Origin: Acidiferrobacter sp.
Lineage (GTDB): Bacteria > Pseudomonadota > Gammaproteobacteria > Acidiferrobacterales > Acidiferrobacteraceae
Assembly: GCA_027335965.1 (NCBI GenBank)
Contig: DAHWGZ010000064.1
Coordinates: forward strand, 1-8,674
Reading direction: 5' to 3'
DNA: 8,674 nucleotides
The translations under genes and the position numbers were made by a program. The notes beneath the pieces were generated by a model. That model worked only from the letters and a program-made list of their open reading frames with translations, ran no database searches and was not told the DNA's origin. Position 1 is the stretch's first letter. Each line of letters begins with the position of its first letter. Positions 1 to 6,420 of this stretch are shown here, in pieces.

Positions 1-78
1 CTCAAGTTGCGCCGCTTAAAAGACGTTTTTCTTTGACCTTTCAATGTATTGCGAAAGAATCGGTGTTCCGCGCCCTGC

Positions 79-1782
79 CTACACGGCGAGGGCGTCGATC
101 AGATCCAGCGCCCGGCGCTGGAGTGGGCTTGATTGTGTCGTCACCGTAAAGGTCGGGGCATCCTCTTCGGCGGAGGTGCGGCACGTGTTACGCACAATCG
201 TCGCGAGCTCCGCAAGAAGCGTCTGGAAGCTATGGATCGGCGTCCCGTCCTCGTGGTGCCGCCGTGCGACCTTGGCTTTGGCGCCCGCCGAGCGTTCGGC
301 GGGCGCCACCGGGTCGCGCGTCGCCTTGGCCGCTTGATCCTCGTCGGCAAAGAGCAGTTCGCGCCAGGCCTCCTTCAGATGCCACTCGACGTAGTAGGCG
401 AGCATGCAGAGGAAGATGTGGGCGCGTACACGATCGCTCAAGCGGTGATGGATGGGGCGGACCTTGAGGTCGACGGTCTTCATCGACCGAAACGCGCGCT
501 CGACCTGCGAGAGGGATTTGTAGTGGCGCACGCAGCTTGCACTATCGAGACGTTCCGGTGTGACCGAGGTGCGGATGATGTAGATCCCATCGAGGGCGGC
601 CTCCGCAATGATGGCGTCTTCCTTACGGGCGAAGGTGAGGCTCGTGTCGGTGAGGGTGAGCGTAAAGTGCTTGGCCATCTTGTAGCGGTTGATCACGCGT
701 CCCACCGCCACGCCGATCTTGTCCTGCCCCTTCAGGCGGCCGGCGGTGATGCGGGCTGCTATCTTTACCAGATCCTCTTCGGTCGCCTGCAAGAGCTCAA
801 GACGCTTATGCGCCCGGAGTTTCATTAACTGGGGGTTACGGCAAGCCACGAGCCGTTCCCCGGGATAGTCGGGATGGGTGATCTCGCAGAGATTGGTCTC
901 ATCAAAGAGATCGGGCTGGATCGTCTTATCGTCTACGAGTGCGCGGATGGAGGCGCTCTTCAAGGCCGTGATCCAGTCGATGCCACCTTGGTCGCGGAGG
1001 GTTGCGATCGCGGTACTGCTGATCATGCCGCGGTCGCCCACCATCACAAACTGCGTGATACCGAAGTCCTCCTTGATGCGGGTGATCTCAGGCATCAAGG
1101 TCGTGGGGTCGGCCACATTGCCCTCATGCACGGATACCGCCACCGGACAGCCCCGGTCATCGGTCATGAGCCCATAGTTCACCTGCAAGGTCCCGCGCTT
1201 GCCATCGCGTGAGTAGCCGCGTTGCGCCAAGGGACAAGTAGTCCCTTCGAAGTAGCTGGAGCTCAAGTCATAAAGCACCAGGCCATCGGCCTTCAGATGC
1301 CGGGCCGCCAACTTCTTCTGGATACGGTCCTGACGGGCTAAGAGCCAGTCCATGGCGGCATAGCAGTCCTGCTCATCGGCCGCCACGACTCCAAAGGTGT
1401 CAGCCAGAGTCGTAGCCGTCCAGGAACGGGTCGTGGCGAGTTTGGTCTGGGGGTCCACGATCCGTGCGGCGATCAGGGCCAGCACCAAGTCCCGCTCACG
1501 ACAGGGCTTGCCCGCGATCACCCCCGGCAGCCCCAGGCGCGCCATCATGCGGTGCACCGCCTCCACATGCCCGTGGGGTTGTGAGCGCTCTACCACGAAT
1601 CCGAGACCTGCCGGTTGCAGATCCACGCCCTGGAAGACCGCGCGCAAGAGCTCGATCTGATGCATCGGCAGATGCGAGAGATTGGCGATCGTGCGCTTCT
1701 TGACCTTCTTCCCCTCGCGGTAGGATTCCCGCAACAGGATGGTGGGGTGTGAGCCGCGATTAGGCACAATATGGATATGCAT
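79..1782 (-). CDS. IS1634-family (IS4-like) DDE transposase
   Basis: Transposase of 567 residues that would catalyse cut-and-paste or related movement of the surrounding element. It opens with MHIHIVPNRGSHPT and a YREGKKVKKRTIANLS segment, typical of this family. The catalytic triad can be placed at D172 (LVLYDLSSSYFEG), D250 (FVMVGDRGM) and E428 (YKSLSQVERAFRSMK). The last matches the IS4-type Y-x6-E-x6-K signature with Leu at the usual Arg position, as I recall for IS1634 members. A beta-rich insertion (about 340-410, ending DGIYIIRTS) lies between D250 and E428. The C-terminal RDPVAPAERS and DGTPIHSFQTLL segments are also family features. I chose the ATG at 1782 because homology starts there and TAGG precedes it; the frame stays open to 1866, but the extra 28 residues do not look like protein. 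No frameshift or internal stop is seen, so it is probably functional. No strong promoter is evident upstream. Confidence 0.93.
   Translation of the reverse strand: MHIHIVPNRGSHPTILLRESYREGKKVKKRTIANLSHLPMHQIELLRAVFQGVDLQPAGLGFVVERSQPHGHVEAVHRMMARLGLPGVIAGKPCRERDLVLALIAARIVDPQTKLATTRSWTATTLADTFGVVAADEQDCYAAMDWLLARQDRIQKKLAARHLKADGLVLYDLSSSYFEGTTCPLAQRGYSRDGKRGTLQVNYGLMTDDRGCPVAVSVHEGNVADPTTLMPEITRIKEDFGITQFVMVGDRGMISSTAIATLRDQGGIDWITALKSASIRALVDDKTIQPDLFDETNLCEITHPDYPGERLVACRNPQLMKLRAHKRLELLQATEEDLVKIAARITAGRLKGQDKIGVAVGRVINRYKMAKHFTLTLTDTSLTFARKEDAIIAEAALDGIYIIRTSVTPERLDSASCVRHYKSLSQVERAFRSMKTVDLKVRPIHHRLSDRVRAHIFLCMLAYYVEWHLKEAWRELLFADEDQAAKATRDPVAPAERSAGAKAKVARRHHEDGTPIHSFQTLLAELATIVRNTCRTSAEEDAPTFTVTTQSSPLQRRALDLIDALAV
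279..308. repeat. Perfect 13-bp inverted repeat inside the transposase gene
   Basis: Positions 279-291 (TGGCGCCCGCCGA) are exactly complementary to 296-308, with a GCGT loop at 292-295. On the minus strand it encodes the APAERSAGA segment near the transposase C-terminus (about residues 493-501). DNA or RNA could form a very stable hairpin here. As I recall the family, a PVAPA-x-RS segment is common in these transposases, so the protein sequence may largely dictate the bases; a role in limiting transcription into or out of the element is inference only. Confidence 0.8.
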
Positions 1783-1857
1783 GCCTACTACATAGCACAC
1801 ACAATGGCGTAATGCAAGCAGTACAGCAAGTATTACATGCCTACATATCGACAGACC

Positions 1858-1902
1858 AAAAAGCACCCAAGCGCTTGATTTCCTGAGTGTTGGGGGCTTT
1901 TT
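1858..1902. terminator. Bidirectional terminator-like hairpin near the IS right end
   Basis: AAAAAGCACCCAA (1858-1870) pairs with TTGGGGGCTTTTT (1890-1902) at 12 of 13 positions, the mismatch being A1865/G1895. The loop is 19 nt. A-run and T-run sit on opposite sides, so the stem is followed by U residues in either direction. On the minus strand it stands between the potassium-channel gene (stop at 2036) and the transposase start (1782). It could therefore end the channel transcript or shield the transposase from read-through. The loop begins inside a 10-bp palindrome, CAAGCGCTTG (1868-1877), which offers an alternative fold. Termination itself is inferred from structure. Confidence 0.55.
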
Positions 1903-1950
1903 TGGGTGATCTAGGGGGGCAACTAATGCCTAAAGCGCGTCATCCACCGC

Positions 1951-2003
1951 TGTCAGCGCCAATGATAAATGTCCCCTGATCGGCAGGCACTTTTGTCCCT
2001 CAA
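1951..2003. mobile_element. Possible solo terminus of an IS21-type element
   Basis: This non-coding stretch begins TGTCAGCGCC and contains AAATGTCCCC (1968-1977) and TTTTGTCCC (1991-1999), two spaced near-repeats of a TGTCCC core. IS21-type elements characteristically end in TGT and carry several short repeats just inside the end, and the pattern here recalls them. No istA or istB coding sequence follows; the adjacent DNA to the right is the 3' end of the channel gene. It would be a remnant left by deletion or a one-ended event. I identify it from remembered end patterns, not alignment, so it is tentative. Confidence 0.35.
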
Positions 2004-2035
2004 CCTGAGCCATCGGTATGCTTCTCTGCGTGCGC

Positions 2036-2941
2036 TCATGGCTCTCCCTGGGCTTCCGGGGGCTCGATCTCGATATCGTCGAAGTGGCGATAATCGATGA
2101 GGTAGTTGCCGTGGGCATCCTTGGAGAGGACGTCGCGCAGCCTGTGTCCCCAGTGAATCGCGGCCGGTCTGTACACATGCCGGGCATGTATGGTCTGGGA
2201 AAGGGTCTCGTCGAGGCCAGCCAGGATCACCACGAGTTCGGCGTCCTCCTCTTCGAGCGCCGCCCGCGATGTCCCGGACAGTGGGCTAGAGCCGGTAATG
2301 GGGTGCATCACGGTCCATGAGTAGCTAAAGCTCGGTGTGCTGTCGCGTAGCAGCACGAGGTCCCGGAATCGGCGCATCCGTTGGCCCTCGGGGCTATGCT
2401 CGTTGCGCAAGAGCGTTAGCTGCACGCGCGCCTCGAGGATCTGGTTGCCGCGTTGGTTGGCGACCCGGAACATGAGCGTGGGGACACCATGGTAGAGGTT
2501 CACCACCGCCGCTTCGCTAAAGCGAATGCGGGCGCGCGGGCGCGAGAAACGGGCAAATGCAAGACCGGTGGCAAACGCCACGCCGAACAGGCCGATCAGG
2601 GTCTCTAGACTCATGAGCACGTTGGCGTAGAACGTGCCCGGGTACATGATCCCGTAGCCTATGGTGGCCATGGTCTGGACGCTGAAGAAGAACGCGTCGC
2701 TGAACGATTGTGGTCGGGCGTGGACGATGGCCTCGGGCTGGGCCAGGTAGGCAAGCGCGAAGGCGCCGTTCACGAGCACGAAGATGACGCCGATGCCAAG
2801 CAGGAAGGCCGGCCAGCCCATGGTGATGAGGGCGTGATAGAGGTCTCCGAGGACGTTGCGCCCGGCCGCGGCCCAGTCGGCGATCCGAGTTTTCAGGCCA
2901 CGGGTCACGAGCCGCGATTCCCCCGAGCCAGGGCACGGCAT
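2036..2941 (-). CDS. Inward-rectifier-type potassium channel (KirBac family)
   Basis: Predicted 301-residue inner-membrane K+ channel subunit, a normal length for KirBac proteins, expected to work as a homotetramer. Order of parts: an amphipathic slide-helix segment near LGDLYHALITMGWPAFLLG (about 31-50), first membrane helix (about 45-67), pore helix, selectivity filter TIGYG (93-97), second membrane helix (about 108-133), the FSRPRARIRFSEAAV junction, and a cytoplasmic beta-rich domain typical of Kir channels (LMFRVANQRGNQI, SYSWTVMHPIT, LDETLSQTIHARHVY). GYG indicates K+ selectivity; gating ligand cannot be read from sequence. The start is uncertain: ATG 2941 is chosen, but in-frame TTG 2953 and GTG 2947 lie just upstream, and GTG 2908 downstream has GGGGGA about 10 nt before it. 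It is transcribed away from the SRP RNA gene, sharing a short divergent upstream region. Confidence 0.9.
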   Translation of the reverse strand: MPCPGSGESRLVTRGLKTRIADWAAAGRNVLGDLYHALITMGWPAFLLGIGVIFVLVNGAFALAYLAQPEAIVHARPQSFSDAFFFSVQTMATIGYGIMYPGTFYANVLMSLETLIGLFGVAFATGLAFARFSRPRARIRFSEAAVVNLYHGVPTLMFRVANQRGNQILEARVQLTLLRNEHSPEGQRMRRFRDLVLLRDSTPSFSYSWTVMHPITGSSPLSGTSRAALEEEDAELVVILAGLDETLSQTIHARHVYRPAAIHWGHRLRDVLSKDAHGNYLIDYRHFDDIEIEPPEAQGEP

Positions 2942-2985
2942 CGGCACCGGCAAGCGGGGGTTTGGGGGGGTGGAGAAACGGCATT

Positions 2986-3012
2986 TTGCCGGCTTGTTCT
3001 CATTGTGCTAAC
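2986..3012 (+). promoter_or_regulatory. Candidate promoter for SRP RNA and dnaX
   Basis: TTGCCG (2986-2991) as -35 and GCTAAC (3007-3012) as -10, 15 bp apart, with TGT directly before the -10 resembling an extended -10 element. A start near 3019 would give a leader of about 30 nt ahead of the mature SRP RNA, which would need trimming; in E. coli the 4.5S precursor leader is removed by RNase P. The match to consensus is modest and the assignment is an inference from position. Confidence 0.3.
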
Positions 3013-3049
3013 CTCGTCGTTCTGGATGAAGTCTCCAGAGATTCTTAAT

Positions 3050-3165
3050 GGCGGTGACGGCCGACCCCCACTGTGGCGATCGATCGTAAACCCGGTCAGG
3101 TCCGGAAGGAAGCAGCCGTAGCGATCCGGTCGGGTGCAGCGTCGGGCCGGCCCAATCCGCCACCC
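3050..3165 (+). ncRNA. ffs: Signal recognition particle RNA, 4.5S type
   Basis: RNA component of the bacterial signal recognition particle, which with Ffh targets nascent inner-membrane proteins to FtsY and the translocon. Positions 3094-3117 carry the near-invariant helix 8 core: GGTCAGGTCC, the GGAA tetraloop (3104-3107), then GGAAGCAGCC, including the asymmetric and symmetric loops that bind the Ffh M domain. Flanking segments pair as one long hairpin: TGGCGG (3049-3054) with CCGCCA (3157-3162), GGCCGAC (3059-3065) with GTCGGGCC (3141-3148, one bulge), and GATCG (3083-3087) with CGATC (3122-3126). About 115 nt is normal for the short, Alu-less bacterial form. Ends are estimated from the terminal stem. 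No T-rich terminator follows; dnaX begins about 20 nt downstream, so the 3' end is probably made by processing. Confidence 0.93.
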
Positions 3166-3186
3166 CTATTAGCTGCGAGGACCCGC

Positions 3187-4869
3187 ATGAGCTATCTGGT
3201 GCTGGCGCGGAAATGGCGTCCGCGCACTTTCCCAGAGCTTTTGGGTCAGGACTCCGTGGTCCGTGCGTTGCGCTTCGCCTTGAGCGAAGGGCGCGTTCAT
3301 CATGCCTATCTTTTTAGCGGTATCCGCGGCGTCGGCAAGACCACCGTGGCGCGCCTCCTTGCCAAGGCCTTGAACTGCGAGCAGGGGGTGGGACCCGACC
3401 CGTGCGGAATCTGTTCGGCCTGCCAAGAGATAGATGCCGGACGATTCGCCGATCTCATCGAGGTCGACGCAGCCTCTCGCACCAAGGTCGACGATACGCG
3501 CGAACTGCTCGACAATGTGCAGTACGCGCCGACCCGCGGGCGTTATAAGGTGTACCTCATCGATGAGGTCCACATGCTTTCGACCCACAGCTTCAATGCC
3601 CTCCTGAAGACTTTGGAGGAGCCGCCGCCGCACGTCAAATTCATCCTCGCAACCACCGATCCGCAGAAGCTCCCGGTCACGGTGCTGTCGCGCTGCCAGA
3701 AATTCGCCCTGCGACGCCTTACCGATATGCAGATTCGCGACCATTTGGCCGCTATCCTGCGCGAGGAGGGCCTGGAAAGCGATGATGAGGCCCTGGCGGC
3801 GCTCTCGCGTGCGGCCGAGGGGAGTGTTCGCGATGCCTTGAGCCTGCTGGATCAGGCGATTGCCGCGGGGGGCGGGGCGGTGCGTGCCGGGGCGGTGCGC
3901 GATATGCTCGGGGCGGTGGCTCCAGACCTCGTGCATCGGCTGATCGCGGCGCTCGTCGACGACGATGGCGCAACGCTACTGTCGTCGATCGATGAGGCCT
4001 ATTCGCTTGGCGTGGCGCCGGAGGCGTTTTTGGGCGATATCGTGCGCGCTTGGCATGACATAGCGGTCGCCCAGGTGCTGAGCGCGGAATCGGCGGATGC
4101 GTGGACGCAGGAGATGGCGCAGCGGTTGCTGCCCGAGGCGGTGCAGCTCTATTACGAGATCGGGTGCCTGGGGCGCCGTCAGATGGGCGCGGCCCCCGAT
4201 CCCGAGACCGGGCTACGCATGACGGCCTTGCGAATGTTGGCGTTCCGGCCGGTCAATGATGAGTTAAGCAAGCCCCCGATCACAAGACCAGGCGGCGCGC
4301 CGCACGATATGCGCAAGGGCAGCCCTCAGGGAGGGCGCGCCGCGCCAGCGGGTCAGCCGCCGACAAGCCCCGTGAACGCGAGGGGCGGTCCGGCTGCCGC
4401 CGGCGGCAATCCCACTGAGCAGAGGCCCACTGAGCAGAGGCCCGTATCATCCCCGAGCGTGGCGGAGACGGCGCCGACCTCGGAGGGCTCGGTCCTGGAG
4501 CGGCTCGGTTTGGCCGGTCTCATGAAGCACATCGCCATGAATGCCGTCTTGGACAAGAGCGGCGATCGGGTAGTGGTGACCGTGGATCCGGAGGCCGGCA
4601 AGCTCCTGAACAAGGAGCGGGTCGATATGTTAAAGGAGGCGCTTTGCGCCTATTATAAGGACCCCATTAGCTTGGAGGTGGTGGTGGCGCCCGTGACCGG
4701 CACGCCGACCCATCTGCGCCGCGAGGCCGAAGAGGCCGCGCAGCGTCGGGCGCAGGAGGCGCTTGCAGCCGATCCAGGGGTAGCGGCCCTGAAGCGGACC
4801 TTCAATGCCCGTGTGAACGAGGGCTCCATGCGACCGCGTAATGGCACACCAGAGGAGCGAGAGACATGA
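3187..4869 (+). CDS. dnaX: DNA polymerase III subunit gamma/tau (clamp loader)
   Basis: ATPase subunit of the replicative clamp loader, which opens the beta sliding clamp and ties the polymerase cores together. The 560-residue product begins [15 protein letters not shown]. It has Walker A GIRGVGKT (45-52), four zinc-binding cysteines (C64, C73, C76, C79), Walker B with DEVH (126-129), a sensor 1 region ILATTD (153-158), the SRC arginine-finger motif (168-170) and GSVRDALS (212-219). A Pro/Gly/Ala-rich linker (about 358-430) separates the AAA+ part from the C-terminal tau domain ([17 protein letters not shown] onward). ATG 3187 is chosen because GAGG sits 6 nt upstream and homology starts there; the frame is open back to 3073, but that part is SRP RNA. 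I see no A-AAA-AAG slippery site of the E. coli kind, so a frameshifted gamma form is not evident. It overlaps ybaB by 4 bp (ATGA). Confidence 0.97.
   Translation: MSYLVLARKWRPRTFPELLGQDSVVRALRFALSEGRVHHAYLFSGIRGVGKTTVARLLAKALNCEQGVGPDPCGICSACQEIDAGRFADLIEVDAASRTKVDDTRELLDNVQYAPTRGRYKVYLIDEVHMLSTHSFNALLKTLEEPPPHVKFILATTDPQKLPVTVLSRCQKFALRRLTDMQIRDHLAAILREEGLESDDEALAALSRAAEGSVRDALSLLDQAIAAGGGAVRAGAVRDMLGAVAPDLVHRLIAALVDDDGATLLSSIDEAYSLGVAPEAFLGDIVRAWHDIAVAQVLSAESADAWTQEMAQRLLPEAVQLYYEIGCLGRRQMGAAPDPETGLRMTALRMLAFRPVNDELSKPPITRPGGAPHDMRKGSPQGGRAAPAGQPPTSPVNARGGPAAAGGNPTEQRPTEQRPVSSPSVAETAPTSEGSVLERLGLAGLMKHIAMNAVLDKSGDRVVVTVDPEAGKLLNKERVDMLKEALCAYYKDPISLEVVVAPVTGTPTHLRREAEEAAQRRAQEALAADPGVAALKRTFNARVNEGSMRPRNGTPEERET
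4411..4440 (+). repeat. Two tandem 15-bp repeats in the dnaX linker
   Basis: CCCACTGAGCAGAGG occurs twice in direct succession (4411-4425 and 4426-4440), encoding [10 protein letters not shown] (residues 409-418) in the flexible linker before the tau domain. The copies are identical and in frame, which suggests a recent slippage duplication in a tolerant region. Confidence 0.95.
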
Positions 4870-5186
4870 AGGGTGGTATGGGACAGCTCATGAAGCAGGC
4901 GCAGGCGATGCAAGAGAATCTGCGCAAGGCGCAGTCGGAACTTGCCACGCTTGAGGTGGAAGGGCAGGCCGGCGGCGGGCTCGTCAAGGTGACGATGACC
5001 TGTCGTAATGATGTGCGCAAGGTGCGTCTGGACGAGTCTCTCCTGAAGGAGGATCGCGAGGTCGTGGAAGATCTTGTGGCGGCGGCCATGAATGATGCCG
5101 TGCGCAAGGCTGAGCAGGTGAGCCAGGAGCGGCTGTCGGGCTTGACCGCCGGTTTCAACATCCCCGGCCTGAATCTCCCGTTCTAA
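4866..5186 (+). CDS. ybaB: YbaB/EbfC-family nucleoid-associated protein
   Basis: Small DNA-binding protein of 106 residues, normal for the family. YbaB/EbfC forms a homodimer with a pincer-like shape that binds DNA; it is placed with RecR in recombination repair and nucleoid organisation mainly through conserved linkage. Visible features are the N-terminal [22 protein letters not shown] helix with Met/Gln-rich character, the [32 protein letters not shown] strand region, and a C-terminal helix [18 protein letters not shown] ending in GLNLPF. The start overlaps the dnaX stop as ATGA (4866-4869), and AGAGGAG (4852-4858) is a good ribosome binding site, so coupling with dnaX is likely. recR starts 2 bp after its stop. 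Confidence 0.95.
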   Translation: MKGGMGQLMKQAQAMQENLRKAQSELATLEVEGQAGGGLVKVTMTCRNDVRKVRLDESLLKEDREVVEDLVAAAMNDAVRKAEQVSQERLSGLTAGFNIPGLNLPF

Positions 5187-5188
5187 TT

Positions 5189-5788
5189 TTGAGCGACGAT
5201 ACCAAGGCGCTGGAGGACCTGAAGCGCGCCCTGCGTCGCCTGCCCGGCATCGGCGCCAAGTCCGCGCAACGCATGGCCTTTCATTTGTTAGGGCGCGACC
5301 GGGGCGCGGCTCGCGACATCGCCGAGGCCTTGTTGCGCGCCGTTGATCGTATCGGCCATTGTCAGCGATGCAATAATTTTAGCGAAACCGAGATCTGCGC
5401 CATTTGCCGTTCGGCGCGGCGCGACAGCGGGCTTCTGTGCGTCGTCGAGTCGCCGGCGGATCTCGTGTCCCTGGAACAGTCCGGGGCCTTTGGCGGAACG
5501 TATTTCGTATTGATGGGGCGGCTGTCGCCGCTCGACGGCATTGGGCCGGAGGAGCTGGGCCTACCCAAGCTCGAGGCCTTGCTCGAGGGGGGCGTGGTGC
5601 GCGAGGTCATTCTCGCCACCAACGCCACGGTCGAGGGCGAGGCCACCGCCCACTATATCGGCGAGCTGGCGCGGCGGCGCAATCTGCTTGCGACCCGTAT
5701 CGCCTGCGGGGTGCCGATCGGAGGCGAGCTCGAGTACATCCATCGCGGCACGCTCGCTCGCGCATTCTCCGGGCGTCCCGAGGCGTAG
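5189..5788 (+). CDS. recR: Recombination mediator protein RecR
   Basis: Works with RecO (and RecF) to load RecA on SSB-coated single-stranded DNA at gaps. The 199-residue product has a helix-hairpin-helix ([20 protein letters not shown], about 15-34), a four-cysteine zinc motif (C58, C61, C70, C73), a Toprim domain starting [10 protein letters not shown] (E87) and running through the [16 protein letters not shown] region, and the C-terminal [20 protein letters not shown] segment (174-193). His185 in YIHRGTL stands where the homologues I recall have Asp. The only start matching the usual N-terminus is TTG 5189; no clear ribosome binding site precedes it, so translation is probably coupled to ybaB, whose stop lies 2 bp upstream. 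It ends only 7 bp from the convergent dehydratase stop. Confidence 0.95.
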   Translation: MSDDTKALEDLKRALRRLPGIGAKSAQRMAFHLLGRDRGAARDIAEALLRAVDRIGHCQRCNNFSETEICAICRSARRDSGLLCVVESPADLVSLEQSGAFGGTYFVLMGRLSPLDGIGPEELGLPKLEALLEGGVVREVILATNATVEGEATAHYIGELARRRNLLATRIACGVPIGGELEYIHRGTLARAFSGRPEA

Positions 5789-5797
5789 GGACGCCTC
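5772..5797. terminator. Overlapping hairpins between convergent recR and phhB
   Basis: GGCGTCCC (5772-5779) pairs perfectly with GGGACGCC (5788-5795), loop 8 nt. The alternative GAGGCGT (5780-5786) pairs with ACGCCTC (5791-5797), loop 4 nt. Both cannot form together. They span the last codons and stop of recR and touch the dehydratase stop. No U-run follows on either strand, so intrinsic termination is not established; the hairpin may act as an RNA 3'-end stabiliser or with Rho. Confidence 0.4.
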
Positions 5798-6128
5798 AGA
5801 ACTCCAGGGCGTCGATGTTCGCGGCGCATATGAAGTCGTTGTCGCTCAACCCGCCGATGGCGTGTGTCTGATAGCGCACGACGCATTCCTTGTACCCCAC
5901 GCGCAAGTCCGGGTGATGGTCCTCGCGATTGGCGATATAGGCGATCGCGTTGACGAAGGCCATAGTCTCGTAGAAGTTCGCGAAGTGGAACGTGCGGAAT
6001 AATGCCGGTCCCGTTTCCTCGAGCGTCCATTTGGGGATCTGGGCCATGAGTTCCCGGGCCTGCGAAAGACTCATGGGCTTCACGCCCCCCTCGCAGGGGC
6101 GGCAGGATTTCTGGCGCAATTCGGTCAT
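5796..6128 (-). CDS. phhB: Pterin-4a-carbinolamine dehydratase (PCD/DCoH family)
   Basis: Dehydrates 4a-hydroxytetrahydrobiopterin formed by aromatic amino acid hydroxylases, so the pterin cofactor can be recycled; many bacteria that keep this gene have no such hydroxylase nearby, and none is in this window. The 110-residue product is the usual length. Key residues are in EDHHPD (69-74; H71, H72) and THAIGGLSDND (88-98; H89), with the leading LFRTFHFANFYETMAFVNAIAYIA helix region. The N-terminal KSCRPCEGG has a C9-x2-C12 pair, seen in some relatives. ATG 6128 is chosen because AAGGAG lies 5 nt upstream; in-frame starts farther upstream lack such a site. It is a single gene, convergent with recR and divergent from orn. 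The family is clear; the physiological substrate is not. Confidence 0.93.
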   Translation of the reverse strand: MTELRQKSCRPCEGGVKPMSLSQARELMAQIPKWTLEETGPALFRTFHFANFYETMAFVNAIAYIANREDHHPDLRVGYKECVVRYQTHAIGGLSDNDFICAANIDALEF

Positions 6129-6420
6129 TGTCACTCCTTGTGTGCGGGTCATGGTGCCTCGCATGCATAAGCCGGGCTTGAAAGTCGGCGCCGGGGCGCG
6201 ATCTCGGGGTCGGGGAGGGGGTCTATGCGCGGTGCCTGGCCCCGGCCGCATTTCCTCCCCACGATACACCCTTGGCGCCCCGTGCGCGATCGATCCAAAG
6301 GTCTTGCGGGGCGTGTCCCGGCCACGGCATTCCGTGGGCGCGGCGGGCGCCTTATGCTAGAGTGTCGGCTGATTACGCCTGCGGCGCTATTTTTACCTGT
6401 GACACGGAGTGGAGAACAGC
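6129..6420. other. GC-rich divergent intergenic region, phhB/orn
   Basis: No convincing gene in 292 bp. It contains several inverted repeats: CCACGG-CATT-CCGTGG (6322-6337), CGCCCCG (6276-6282) with CGGGGCG (6307-6313), and the odd palindrome AAGCCGGGCTT (6169-6179). It must hold the promoters for both flanking genes. I see no tRNA, known riboswitch core or small ORF with a good ribosome binding site. Confidence 0.6.
6330..6358 (+). promoter_or_regulatory. Weak candidate promoter for orn operon
   Basis: TATGCT (6353-6358) resembles a -10 element, 17 bp after TTCCGT (6330-6335), a poor -35. The supposed -35 lies within the right side of the CCACGG/CCGTGG hairpin, where a bound regulator could interfere. 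The transcript would have a leader of roughly 55 nt before the orn ATG. Confidence 0.3.

Larger units (their letters stand above)
6..1923 (-). mobile_element. IS1634-family-like insertion sequence, apparently intact
   Basis: The element is defined by its full-length transposase gene; the outer limits are my estimate. Reading inward from the left, GTTGCGCC starts at position 6; reading inward from the right on the other strand, GTTGCCCC starts at 1923. They agree at 7 of 8 bases, or 8 of 9 if the preceding A is included on both sides, and similarity then fades, so this is a weak terminal inverted repeat. The resulting length of about 1.9 kb is reasonable for the IS1634 group. Only five bases of left flank are in the window, so a target-site duplication cannot be tested properly. 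The coding part is solid; the ends could be off by tens of bases. Confidence 0.5.

Noticed and set aside
133..828. 231-codon open frame on the plus strand opposite the transposase
   Set aside because: Antisense to a clearly real DDE transposase; composition is that of a mirror frame and no family is recognised.
1783..1866. 28-residue extension of the transposase
   Set aside because: Lies upstream of the family N-terminus, is unlike it in composition, and the start at 1782 fits homology.
3073..3186. N-terminal extension of DnaX
   Set aside because: These codons lie inside the SRP RNA gene; the conserved start [12 protein letters not shown] at 3187 has its own ribosome binding site.
3169..3936. 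255-codon open frame antisense to dnaX
   Set aside because: Mirror of the conserved AAA+ region with no family features.
3187..4869. Programmed frameshift making a gamma form of DnaX
   Set aside because: No A-AAA-AAG or similar slippery run is visible in the frame; only an SD-like site and hairpin late in the gene.
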